From Chlamydiota bacterium (GTDB lineage: Bacteria; Chlamydiota; Chlamydiia; Chlamydiales; VGMA01), in assembly GCA_016866575.1 (NCBI GenBank), contig VGMA01000025.1, positions 1 through 14,672 on the forward strand: a stretch of DNA of 14,672 nucleotides. The letters are read 5' to 3'. Numbering within the stretch: the stretch's first letter is position 1; every line of letters starts with the position of its first letter. Shown one piece after another: positions 7,352 to 13,216 of the stretch. Position numbers and translations under genes: made by a program. The notes below the pieces were generated by a model. The model did no database searches, was not told the DNA's origin, and saw only the letters and a program-made list of their open reading frames with translations.

Positions 7352-7783
7352 ATGGAAGAAAATCAAGATCCTTCACACACACCATTTAAGAAGAGCGGAT
7401 TAAAAGAGACAAAAAATGAAGATGCCATTCATGAACTTCTTCCACTCATCAAGAAATTCTACGAAAATCTCTCCTTTGTAATGAAACACGGCAGTGTTGG
7501 ACAAAAAAGGGTTGCAGCGGAGATGTTCAACAATTTGCAAGAAAAAATGCGGCAAGGACTTCAAGCTGCATCCAACCAGAAGATCGACTTAAAGGAAATA
7601 GAAAAGCTTATGCATTATCCAGAGATGGAATCTTCGGAAAAGTTTAGAGAAATTCGTGAAGAGCTCCAAGATATTCAGAAAAAATTTCCCCACCTGAAAA
7701 AAAATGAAAGTAAAACAACCACTAAAAAATCAGCAACCGCCAAACGAAGAAGAATGGAAAAAAATATCAGGTCAAAATTATGA
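7352..7783 (+). CDS. Small helical protein with Arg/Lys-rich tail, unrecognised, possible paralogue of the preceding gene
   Basis: 143 residues, 37 nt after the preceding stop, so probably co-transcribed. It has a polar, Pro/Lys-containing N-terminus (1-23), a helical core with ELLPLIKKFYENLSFVMKHG (28-47) and MFNNLQEKMRQGL (58-70), then KEIEKLMHYP (81-90) and a helix to about 112. The tail is strongly basic (TTTKKSATAKRRRMEKN, 122-138). The core aligns by eye with the upstream protein: FYENLSFVMKHGS against FFDHFKHVQQTGS, and KEIEKLMHYPEMESSEKF against EEIKELASNPQHFTKKQW. No known domain is recognised. Its stop overlaps the next start (ATGA, 7780-7783). Confidence 0.72.
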   Translation: MEENQDPSHTPFKKSGLKETKNEDAIHELLPLIKKFYENLSFVMKHGSVGQKRVAAEMFNNLQEKMRQGLQAASNQKIDLKEIEKLMHYPEMESSEKFREIREELQDIQKKFPHLKKNESKTTTKKSATAKRRRMEKNIRSKL

Positions 7784-8187
7784 GCTTTTCAGATTCCATT
7801 CATCTTTTTAATGAAGCATTCCAAAAACTCGACCATTTCATTGCATCAGCTACAAAACACTCCCAAAAAGAGCATCGCCTATTGATGGCCCACTTCATTC
7901 ATTATTACAAAGTCTTTAACGATCTATTTATCAAAGCCTCTGAAGAGGATCAAAAAGAGCTATATGGGCTTTTTGCTTCCCATATTGAACATTTTAAGCC
8001 TATTAGGGACCGTTTAGCTCTATCTAAAGAGAAGCACCCGCTTATCAAGCAAACAAAAGTAGATGCATTACTATCGCAAGCGCTCCAATTTGAGCTAGAT
8101 AGGCTAACTAAAGAGCTGCGCTACTACAAAAAAGGTTCAAAGCCCAAAAAAAAGCGGCTTAGCAGCCAATTTTATCAAAAGATCTAG
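7780..8187 (+). CDS. Small helical protein with KPKKKR tail, unrecognised
   Basis: 135 residues, starting inside the stop of the preceding gene (ATGA), so translation is coupled and the three genes form one unit. The protein is His/Phe/Lys-rich helix throughout: IHLFNEAFQKLDHFIASATK (7-26), LLMAHFIHYYKVFNDLFIKA (34-53), DALLSQALQFELDRLTKELR (95-114). It ends with KKGSKPKKKRLSSQFYQKI. The cluster KPKKKR (121-126) resembles a classical nuclear localisation signal, but also any nucleic-acid-binding tail. No signal peptide, membrane helix or known family. There is no clear terminator after it. Confidence 0.72.
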   Translation: MSFSDSIHLFNEAFQKLDHFIASATKHSQKEHRLLMAHFIHYYKVFNDLFIKASEEDQKELYGLFASHIEHFKPIRDRLALSKEKHPLIKQTKVDALLSQALQFELDRLTKELRYYKKGSKPKKKRLSSQFYQKI

Positions 8188-8403
8188 TCTATTTTAAATA
8201 CAACACCTAATTTACTGTAGCTAAGGCATATCGTAATCATCAATAAACGTTTTATAACGCTAAATTTTATAGCAAACTTTCGCTAAAATCACGCTATCAC
8301 TCTTTTGTTCAGCATTTTATGTCTAAACAGCCAACTTGAGCAATAAGTCTATGACCATGATATAGATAGAAGAAAGCATTGAGTGGCAATCTCTTAATAA
8401 TTT

Positions 8404-8417
8404 TTTAATATATTAAA
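8404..8417. repeat. 14-bp perfect palindrome TTTAATATATTAAA
   Basis: The sequence equals its own reverse complement and lies about 54 bp before the -35 box of the 8534 promoter. It could be an operator half-site pair. In a tract this rich in A and T such palindromes are also expected by chance, and no copy is seen before the other three promoters. Confidence 0.35.
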
Positions 8418-8470
8418 TTTTATTAACGTGTAATTATCAACGAATAAAAGTATAAATTAAAAATTAAAGC

Positions 8471-8499
8471 TTGAAAACTTAAATTAATTGTTATATAAT
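8471..8499 (+). promoter_or_regulatory. Sigma-70-type promoter for the 8534-9841 unit (TTGAAA-17-TATAAT)
   Basis: The -35 box TTGAAA (8471-8476) and -10 box TATAAT (8494-8499) are separated by exactly 17 bp. The predicted start, near 8506, leaves a leader of about 28 nt containing AAGG (8524-8527) seven nt before the ATG. The sequence after the -10 (TATAATAATT, then AGCGAA at 8507-8512) is nearly repeated at the 12091 gene's promoter. Confidence 0.8.
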
Positions 8500-8533
8500 A
8501 ATTGTAAGCGAAAATATAAATACAAGGTTAAAT

Positions 8534-9343
8534 ATGACTACTAATACATATCAGAATGCAGCTAATCAAGATTACGTAGATATGATGTCTTACAGCGATT
8601 ACATGGGATCATTAGCTGGTCAGCCGGATTATAATGGTGGTTGTACGAGCTGGATGGAAATGAGTTTGATGTTCATGATGCTCGCTTTTGAAGGTGATAG
8701 CATCGGAGCAGAAGCGTTTATTGATAAGCAGATCAATGATATTAAGTATCAAACAGACACGCTTACACAAGATCTAAATGCAGGAAAATCGAACCCTAAC
8801 GACTATGACTTGGCTGCTGATGGTACTACCAAAATGTATTACACCATGATTGATGGGAAAAAGTATTACACAAATGCTCGCGATGTGGGAACGACAACCC
8901 AATCTGGGTATACAGTGCAACAGTCAGATACGCTTCAGTCCAAAATAGACAAAGATGTAGAGGATCTTAAGAAGTCAATCAATAGCTGTGACTATTTTAC
9001 AACACAAAACCCGACAGCGGGTACACAGATGATTGATACACTTGATTCGTTTCAGACAAGTATCGATCATCAATATGACGGCAATATTCAACAGCTTTGG
9101 CAAGATACGGATCCGGCATTTTATAATCCTGACACTACACAGTTAGGTGATCCATCAAGCATACAAGCTTTAACAAATGATTTGAGTGAAGTGCAGTCGC
9201 AGTGTACTACTGCAGACAGCGTCATGCAGGAAGTGATCAAGCAGATGACCTCTACGTATCAAGCAATAGAGGGGTTAATGAACTCATTTAGTGATTCAGT
9301 AAGCCAAATGGAAACGTATGCAATGCAGAAAGTAACTATCTAA
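8534..9343 (+). CDS. Acidic secreted-like protein, candidate T3SS tip/filament or early substrate, unrecognised
   Basis: 269 residues, acidic, rich in Asp, Thr, Gln, Tyr and Met. No cleavable signal peptide; the polar N-terminus (MTTNTYQNAANQDYVDMM) fits a type III export signal. One short hydrophobic, Met-rich segment, EMSLMFMMLAFEGDSIGAEA (42-61), is followed by a helix (62-82), a central Asp/Tyr-rich region (86-205) with DGTTKMYYTMIDGKKYYT, and a C-terminal coiled-coil-like helix (about 211-266, ending in SFSDSVSQMETYAMQ). This order (polar start, short hydrophobic patch, helix, variable middle, long C-terminal helix) recalls needle-tip and EspA-type filament proteins, but I see no decisive motif. 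Cysteines at 37, 152 and 224. It is first in a two-gene unit and followed by a related-looking acidic protein. It lies next to a translocator gene and no tip protein is otherwise recognised, so a tip or filament role is plausible inference only. Confidence 0.75.
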   Translation: MTTNTYQNAANQDYVDMMSYSDYMGSLAGQPDYNGGCTSWMEMSLMFMMLAFEGDSIGAEAFIDKQINDIKYQTDTLTQDLNAGKSNPNDYDLAADGTTKMYYTMIDGKKYYTNARDVGTTTQSGYTVQQSDTLQSKIDKDVEDLKKSINSCDYFTTQNPTAGTQMIDTLDSFQTSIDHQYDGNIQQLWQDTDPAFYNPDTTQLGDPSSIQALTNDLSEVQSQCTTADSVMQEVIKQMTSTYQAIEGLMNSFSDSVSQMETYAMQKVTI

Positions 9344-9379
9344 TAACAGATATTATTCACGAGACAAAAGGAGATAAGT

Positions 9380-9841
9380 ATGACAATAACTACAGCGCAA
9401 ACAGGATATGAGTTAGATACTACTTCAGCGATTACGACAACTTCTTCAGATGCAAATAACGATACAGACGGATTACTTTTTGCGCTGATGGTAATGATCG
9501 ATGCGCAAAATACAGATCAGCTTTGCATGCAAGATACATCGATATTGTTAGATAACATTTCAGAAGCAGGATCTGACAACGTTGACACTGGAACCGACAT
9601 GTTAGACAAGGATAATCAAGCTGTGATAGATGCCGGAAGTGATGGCGAAAAGAGCCGTATAGCTCAGTCTCAGCAGCAGACTGACAACACGAAAGTAAAT
9701 AATGCAAATCAGCAGTTTTCAGCATTGCAGCAGTCTCTTGAAACTTGGGAAAATTTGTTATCCAACTCTGATCAGAGTGAGACAGACTTTATCCGCAGTT
9801 TCTTACAGGTATACGACTATACAGCGAATATACTCGCTTAA
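9380..9841 (+). CDS. Small, very acidic secreted-like protein, unrecognised
   Basis: 153 residues, extremely acidic (Asp and Glu far outnumber Lys and Arg). The N-terminus is Thr/Ser-rich (TTSAITTTSSDANND). A short hydrophobic patch GLLFALMVMIDAQNTDQL (31-48) sits at about the same position as that of the preceding protein and is followed, like it, by a helix. The middle is Asp/Gln/Asn-rich. The C-terminus is a helix (NQQFSALQQSLETWENLL, then FIRSFLQVYDYTANILA). No signal peptide or known domain. An excellent ribosome site AAGGAG (9368-9373) precedes the ATG at 9380, 36 nt after the previous stop, with no promoter or terminator between; a terminator follows. The paired genes may encode partners or diverged relatives. 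CT577-type or tip/filament-type roles are possible but unsupported by motif. Confidence 0.75.
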   Translation: MTITTAQTGYELDTTSAITTTSSDANNDTDGLLFALMVMIDAQNTDQLCMQDTSILLDNISEAGSDNVDTGTDMLDKDNQAVIDAGSDGEKSRIAQSQQQTDNTKVNNANQQFSALQQSLETWENLLSNSDQSETDFIRSFLQVYDYTANILA

Positions 9842-9864
9842 TATTCATATACAATAGGTTAAGT

Positions 9865-9899
9865 AAAAGGCTCTCCTGGTTTTCAAGAGAGCCTTTTTT
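9865..9899 (+). terminator. Rho-independent terminator after the 8534-9841 unit
   Basis: Stem GGCTCTC (9869-9875) pairs with GAGAGCC (9887-9893) around an 11-nt loop and is followed by a run of T. Flanking AAAA and TTTT extend the pairing. It lies 24 nt after the stop codon. Confidence 0.88.
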
Positions 9900-9977
9900 A
9901 TTTTGCTGTGGATCAATATTTTATATAATTAAGATTCGTTTTTTATTCTTTTTTAATTATAAAATTCTATTTTTTAA

Positions 9978-10006
9978 TTGAATTTTTAATAAAAACCATG
10001 TATAAT
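9978..10006 (+). promoter_or_regulatory. Sigma-70-type promoter for the translocator gene (TTGAAT-17-TATAAT)
   Basis: TTGAAT at 9978-9983 and TATAAT at 10001-10006 are separated by exactly 17 bp, directly after the terminator region of the upstream unit. A start near 10013 gives a leader of about 30 nt with ribosome site AAGGAG at 10029-10034, eight nt before the ATG. Confidence 0.78.
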
Positions 10007-10042
10007 AGTAGGTAAGGAACCCACTGACAAGGAGAAAGTAGT

Positions 10043-11803
10043 ATGACATACAACGTACAAGATGCATATGATGTAAAAAATGCAAAAGCTCTTTACGATC
10101 AACAAGACAAAGCTAGCACGTCAGCTACTTTACCTGCTTCTTTAGAAGAGCTTAAACAGCTATTAGGATCCTTGCTAGCAGGGGTTACTCCAGATGTATC
10201 AAATGATGCGCAAGAAGCTATTGATAAGCTGATTTTAGAACTAGCTAAGCAGTTTCGCATTCTCTTTGCAAGTGATCCGAGAGTGGCAGGAGAAATGATT
10301 GCGGAGTTCATCCCTTTATTTGATATGATCTCGCAAAAAGATACTTTGGCGTTCAATAAGATCATGGCTTCACTGGGCGATCTTTTTAATGAGTTCGCGA
10401 AAGCAAATAAAAACAACAACCAGAAGCTGCACGCTTTCATTATGGGGTTGGGAAATAAAATTCTTTCTTCTCCAGAGTTTAAAGCAAAAAATAGCGAAAT
10501 GGCAACGACCCTAGCTTCATCGCCATCATCTGAAGAAAGTTCGACAGCAAGCACTTCAACGACATTGAACTTTGATAGCCTTTTCAATGCCGATGGTTTA
10601 ACAATGTCTTTAACCGATATCGCAGTGCTTTTAGGTCTTTGCATGCAGACATTCCAAAATGACATCATGCAGCAAGAAGCAAAAAACAACTCAACTTTGA
10701 GTGAACAAGGTATAGCATTAGTATCAGTTGCGCAAAAAGACTATGATGATCTCATTAAGCAGATCCAAAAAGAACACGATGCAGCAAGAAAAGCCAGAAA
10801 AGCGAAAAAAAATGGCTTTTGGATCAAAATCGGTGTTGCTGTTGCCGGCGCCGCGGTTACAATGCTTACAATGGGGGCAGCAGCTTGTGTTGTAGTAATG
10901 GCCATGACTGCCATCATGATGAGCCCGCTATTTGATCAAGCAGTGAATAAACTTTCTCAGTCTTTACAAGAAGCTGGAATGGGTAGTCACCAAGCAGATA
11001 TGCTGGCAAAAGTCATCGTCATCCTAGCTGTAGTTGCACTAAGTGGAACGGCTGTGGCTGCTGAAGGGATGGCTTTAGCCGCTGAAGAAACTGCTGCTGT
11101 TGCTACTGAAGAGGCTGCTACCGCTGCTGTTGAAGATACTGGAATAGAAATGACAGAGATATCTGCAAGTGAACCTGGAGCTGATGCAGCAAGTGAACCC
11201 GGAGCTGAAGAAGCGGCGAATGGTGCCGCAAAGACGTCAGCATTGTCAAGAGCAAAGACTTTTGCACTAATTCAAGGATTATCGACTTTTGCAGCTTTAA
11301 ATCCTTTAGATGACGTCTTAAGAGAATTTCATGCTTCTGACGATGCTCTACTTGCGTGTGATATTATCGTAACAGTAGCTTGTGTGTTTGCACTGTTACT
11401 TGGCCCTACATCAAGTATGATGAATGCATCACAAGAAGCTCCAACACTTGCTCGTATGGGAGCTGAAAGTTTGAATATGGAAGAATTTTTCTTAAGAGCT
11501 TACACACCTGTTTCGCAGGGCTTGCGATTTACAGAAGCGACTTTGAGTGGAGCTGCTGCTATATTCCAAGGAGAGCAGGCGGCGTATCAGTATGAAATGG
11601 CTGATTGCGAAGGCAAAGAAGCTGATCTGATTGCAGATAGCCAGATGGCGCAGTTTTATATGAACTTAGCCAACTCGCTCCAAAAATCTAACGCTGACTC
11701 ACTTGATGGGATCGTTAGTGGAATGCAAAGCGCTCTTAATCTGGTTAATCAAGATGCTGGTATGGAGATGGGGGCAGCTGCAAGAGCGATCGCTAGCACC
11801 TAA
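10043..11803 (+). CDS. T3SS pore-forming major translocator, SctE/YopB/IpaB-type (CopB-like)
   Basis: 586 residues. Major translocators insert into the host membrane to form the pore through which effectors pass. Features in order: polar N-terminus without a signal peptide; helical region 34-145; a Ser/Thr-rich linker (155-175); a coiled coil leading into a basic segment (about 225-257, with KEHDAARKARKAKKNG); a hydrophobic hairpin (about 258-295, with IKIGVAVAGAAVTMLTMGAA); SLQEAGMGSHQADMLAKVIV followed by a hydrophobic helix (319-342), the arrangement seen between membrane helices in YopB/SseC proteins; an Ala/Glu-rich insert with a duplicated ASEPGA (375-389); another hydrophobic helix (436-456); and amphipathic C-terminal helices (515-586). 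This matches SctE layout and Chlamydia CopB in general form, though CopB is nearer 490 residues. No LcrH/SycD-type chaperone gene, usually adjacent, is in the window. It has its own promoter and terminator. Confidence 0.75.
   Translation: MTYNVQDAYDVKNAKALYDQQDKASTSATLPASLEELKQLLGSLLAGVTPDVSNDAQEAIDKLILELAKQFRILFASDPRVAGEMIAEFIPLFDMISQKDTLAFNKIMASLGDLFNEFAKANKNNNQKLHAFIMGLGNKILSSPEFKAKNSEMATTLASSPSSEESSTASTSTTLNFDSLFNADGLTMSLTDIAVLLGLCMQTFQNDIMQQEAKNNSTLSEQGIALVSVAQKDYDDLIKQIQKEHDAARKARKAKKNGFWIKIGVAVAGAAVTMLTMGAAACVVVMAMTAIMMSPLFDQAVNKLSQSLQEAGMGSHQADMLAKVIVILAVVALSGTAVAAEGMALAAEETAAVATEEAATAAVEDTGIEMTEISASEPGADAASEPGAEEAANGAAKTSALSRAKTFALIQGLSTFAALNPLDDVLREFHASDDALLACDIIVTVACVFALLLGPTSSMMNASQEAPTLARMGAESLNMEEFFLRAYTPVSQGLRFTEATLSGAAAIFQGEQAAYQYEMADCEGKEADLIADSQMAQFYMNLANSLQKSNADSLDGIVSGMQSALNLVNQDAGMEMGAAARAIAST
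11165..11212 (+). repeat. 24-bp tandem duplication inside the translocator gene
   Basis: Units 11165-11188 and 11189-11212 are in frame and differ at three positions, encoding ASEPGADA then ASEPGAEE. They lie in the Ala/Glu-rich insert between hydrophobic helices, so the duplication probably lengthened a loop. Confidence 0.8.
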
Positions 11804-11831
11804 TCTTCTGCTTTAGCAGGCGCTTGATGTT

Positions 11832-11857
11832 AAGGGGGTTCAAAACCCCCTTTTTTT
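11832..11857 (+). terminator. Rho-independent terminator after the translocator gene
   Basis: AAGGGGGTT (11832-11840) pairs perfectly with AACCCCCTT (11844-11852) around a CAA loop, followed by a T-run to 11857. A second small hairpin, CTGC-TTTA-GCAG, sits just before it at 11808-11819. Confidence 0.92.
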
Positions 11858-11952
11858 ATTTATTAGTTTTTAGTAGTTTAAGATTTAAAAGGCATAAGAA
11901 ATTAATCATCATATGTTTAAACAATTTTAACTAAATATGCAATTATTAATTA

Positions 11953-11981
11953 TTGATTCGTAATTAAAATTATGATATAAT
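11953..11981 (+). promoter_or_regulatory. Sigma-70-type promoter for the 12091 gene (TTGATT-17-TATAAT, extended -10)
   Basis: TTGATT at 11953-11958 and TATAAT at 11976-11981 with a 17-bp spacer; TGA at 11973-11975 gives a TGn extended -10. ATATAATAATT followed by AGCGAA (11990-11995) closely repeats the promoter at 8471-8499. The predicted start near 11988 leaves about 100 nt of leader, much longer than for the other units. Confidence 0.78.
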
Positions 11982-12081
11982 AATTACAGAGCGAATTACA
12001 AACCTAATCATAATAGACAGTTCTTTCAAATTTTAGCTCAAAAGATACAAGTTAATAAAAAGATTTATCAATATATACATC

Positions 12082-12087
12082 GAGGTG
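12082..12087 (+). promoter_or_regulatory. Ribosome binding site GAGGTG deciding the start at 12091
   Basis: GAGGTG ends 3 nt before ATG 12091. The alternative upstream in-frame GTG at 12085 lies inside this ribosome site and so cannot use it, which favours the ATG. Confidence 0.7.
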
Positions 12088-12090
12088 TTT

Positions 12091-13089
12091 ATGGCAGAAG
12101 CAACAACAACTACAACAAGCACTACCAAGACAACAACAACGCCTAGCATATACGGCGGCTCTTACTGGGCAGCTTCTCCTATGTCAGTGTGCTGGCAAGC
12201 GATGATTGAAGCAATGCAAAACCAGATAGAATCAATGAATGCATATGCGCTTTATGAGATGGATCTTTGGGACAATTCTAAAGGTAAAGATGGCTTAAGC
12301 ACCATGATGTACATGTCCAAAACAGAGTACGATCAAATGCGAAAAGCGGGAGAGGAACAGAAAAAAGCAACGCAAGAAGAAGCTAACAAGAATATCGCAG
12401 GATGCGTTGGATCAGCTACATCAGCGGTAGCTAGCGTCGCTGTACCTAAGATGAATGACCAGACGCAAAAGTCAGAAGCTCAGATCCAAAACGCAACCAA
12501 TACGAAGACAGGATTGCAGAATCTTCGAAACGGAGCAAGTCAGAATAAAAGTGGTACAGGTGAAGCGCCAGCAGCAGCAAAAGGTGAAGCACTGCCAGAA
12601 GCAGATGCTCAAGGGTATAGAAATGCGGTTAAGCAGCATTCAACCTTGGATGTGGGCAACAATAATCAAGCAACAAAATTTGATGAGATTCAAGTTACTG
12701 CTCCTGGAAAACCTTCTAAGCCTATGCGTGATGTTCTTAACGCAGCAGGCGAAGATGAACTACTTGATAACAAGATTGTTCAGACTAACGAGGAACTCAA
12801 AACTGCGTATGGCAACCGCAATCAGGCAGAGCAGCAGAATCAGTACATGGTTCAAATGGCGACAAACGTTGTCCAGATGGCTCAGCAAGCAGCGACAGCT
12901 GGCTTTGGTTACAATGAAGCAGAGCATCAAGAAAAGCAAGCAGAGCATAACTCTGAGGCGCAGTTCGGAAGAACTGGCAAATCGACTTACGATGAGATGG
13001 ATAGAACATACGAAGGGGGCAATCAGAACGCTCAAAGTAATGCAAGTAAGACACTTGACATCTTGTCTCGCCTGGCTTCCGGGGCATAA
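12091..13089 (+). CDS. Thr-rich secreted-like protein, candidate second translocator (SctB-like) or effector
   Basis: 332 residues from the ATG at 12091. No signal peptide. The N-terminus is almost pure Thr (AEATTTTTSTTKTTTTPS, 2-19), a pattern common in type III export signals. Then come YGGSYWAASPMSVCWQAMIE (21-40) and a Met-rich helix to about 60, a charged helix (78-101), a weakly hydrophobic Ala/Val/Ser segment IAGCVGSATSAVASVAVP (102-119) that could be the single membrane-inserting stretch of an SctB (YopD/CopD) protein, a long polar Gln/Asn/Ala-rich region (120-240), a helix NQAEQQNQYMVQMATNVVQM (244-263), and a C-terminal helix SKTLDILSRLAS. Its place after the major translocator gene supports an SctB role, but the hydrophobic segment is weak and no family motif is seen, so effector or tip protein remain possible. 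It has its own promoter and terminator. Confidence 0.72.
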   Translation: MAEATTTTTSTTKTTTTPSIYGGSYWAASPMSVCWQAMIEAMQNQIESMNAYALYEMDLWDNSKGKDGLSTMMYMSKTEYDQMRKAGEEQKKATQEEANKNIAGCVGSATSAVASVAVPKMNDQTQKSEAQIQNATNTKTGLQNLRNGASQNKSGTGEAPAAAKGEALPEADAQGYRNAVKQHSTLDVGNNNQATKFDEIQVTAPGKPSKPMRDVLNAAGEDELLDNKIVQTNEELKTAYGNRNQAEQQNQYMVQMATNVVQMAQQAATAGFGYNEAEHQEKQAEHNSEAQFGRTGKSTYDEMDRTYEGGNQNAQSNASKTLDILSRLASGA

Positions 13090-13101
13090 TCCTCTAACAG
13101 C

Positions 13102-13135
13102 AAAAGGCCTTCGATTTCTTCGAAGGTCTTTTATT
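13102..13135 (+). terminator. Rho-independent terminator after the 12091 gene
   Basis: AAGGCCTTCGA (13104-13114) pairs with TCGAAGGTCTT (13120-13130) around a 5-nt loop, with one G-T pair, flanked by A-rich and T-rich runs. It starts about 13 nt after the stop codon. Confidence 0.9.
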
Positions 13136-13163
13136 TTCAACGATTTAAATACTTAATTATCTA

Positions 13164-13192
13164 TTGAAATAGATTTCAAATTATGTTATAAT
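13164..13192 (+). promoter_or_regulatory. Sigma-70-type promoter for the right-edge ORF (TTGAAA-17-TATAAT, extended -10)
   Basis: TTGAAA at 13164-13169 and TATAAT at 13187-13192 with an exact 17-bp spacer; TGT at 13184-13186 provides an extended -10. The expected start near 13199 coincides with the ribosome site AAAGGAG (13199-13205), so the leader would be only about 18 nt. Confidence 0.82.
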
Positions 13193-13216
13193 ATTTCTAA
13201 AGGAGATTATTTCATT

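Larger units (their letters stand above)
8188..8533. other. 346-bp AT-rich intergenic spacer
   Basis: No open frame of credible length, tRNA or rRNA is seen here. The left half contains only weak short inverted repeats (for example CGTT-TTAT-AACG at 8248-8259 and ATTG/CAAT at 8378-8390) with no convincing stem plus T-run, so the end of the upstream transcript is not defined. The right half, from about 8390, is almost pure A/T with a 14-bp perfect palindrome, and ends in the strong promoter of the next unit. The long AT tract could be bent DNA or a binding site for a nucleoid or regulatory protein. Confidence 0.6.

Noticed and set aside
8248..8273. Short inverted repeats after the three small genes as a terminator
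   Set aside because: Stems are only 4 bp, A/T-rich, and lack a following T-run of useful length.
9432..9725. 97-codon minus-strand frame opposite the small acidic gene
   Set aside because: Antisense of a codon-biased gene with an excellent ribosome site on the plus strand; Cys/His/Leu-rich composition fits a shadow.
10099..10689. 196-codon minus-strand frame inside the translocator gene
   Set aside because: Antisense shadow; no promoter or ribosome site, and the plus-strand gene has full signals.
11165..11212. Tandem copies as a start of a CRISPR or larger repeat array
   Set aside because: Only two in-frame copies without spacers; it is a coding duplication. No CRISPR array, insertion sequence or tRNA gene was seen anywhere in the window.
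12085..12090. GTG start two codons upstream of the 12091 gene
   Set aside because: The GTG lies within the ribosome site GAGGTG, which is placed correctly for the ATG at 12091.
12455..13156. 233-codon plus-strand frame overlapping the 12091 gene
   Set aside because: It is an alternate frame of a Gln/Ala/Lys-rich gene, has no ribosome site, runs through the terminator, and its composition (many Arg, Gln, Trp) looks like a frame-shifted reading.
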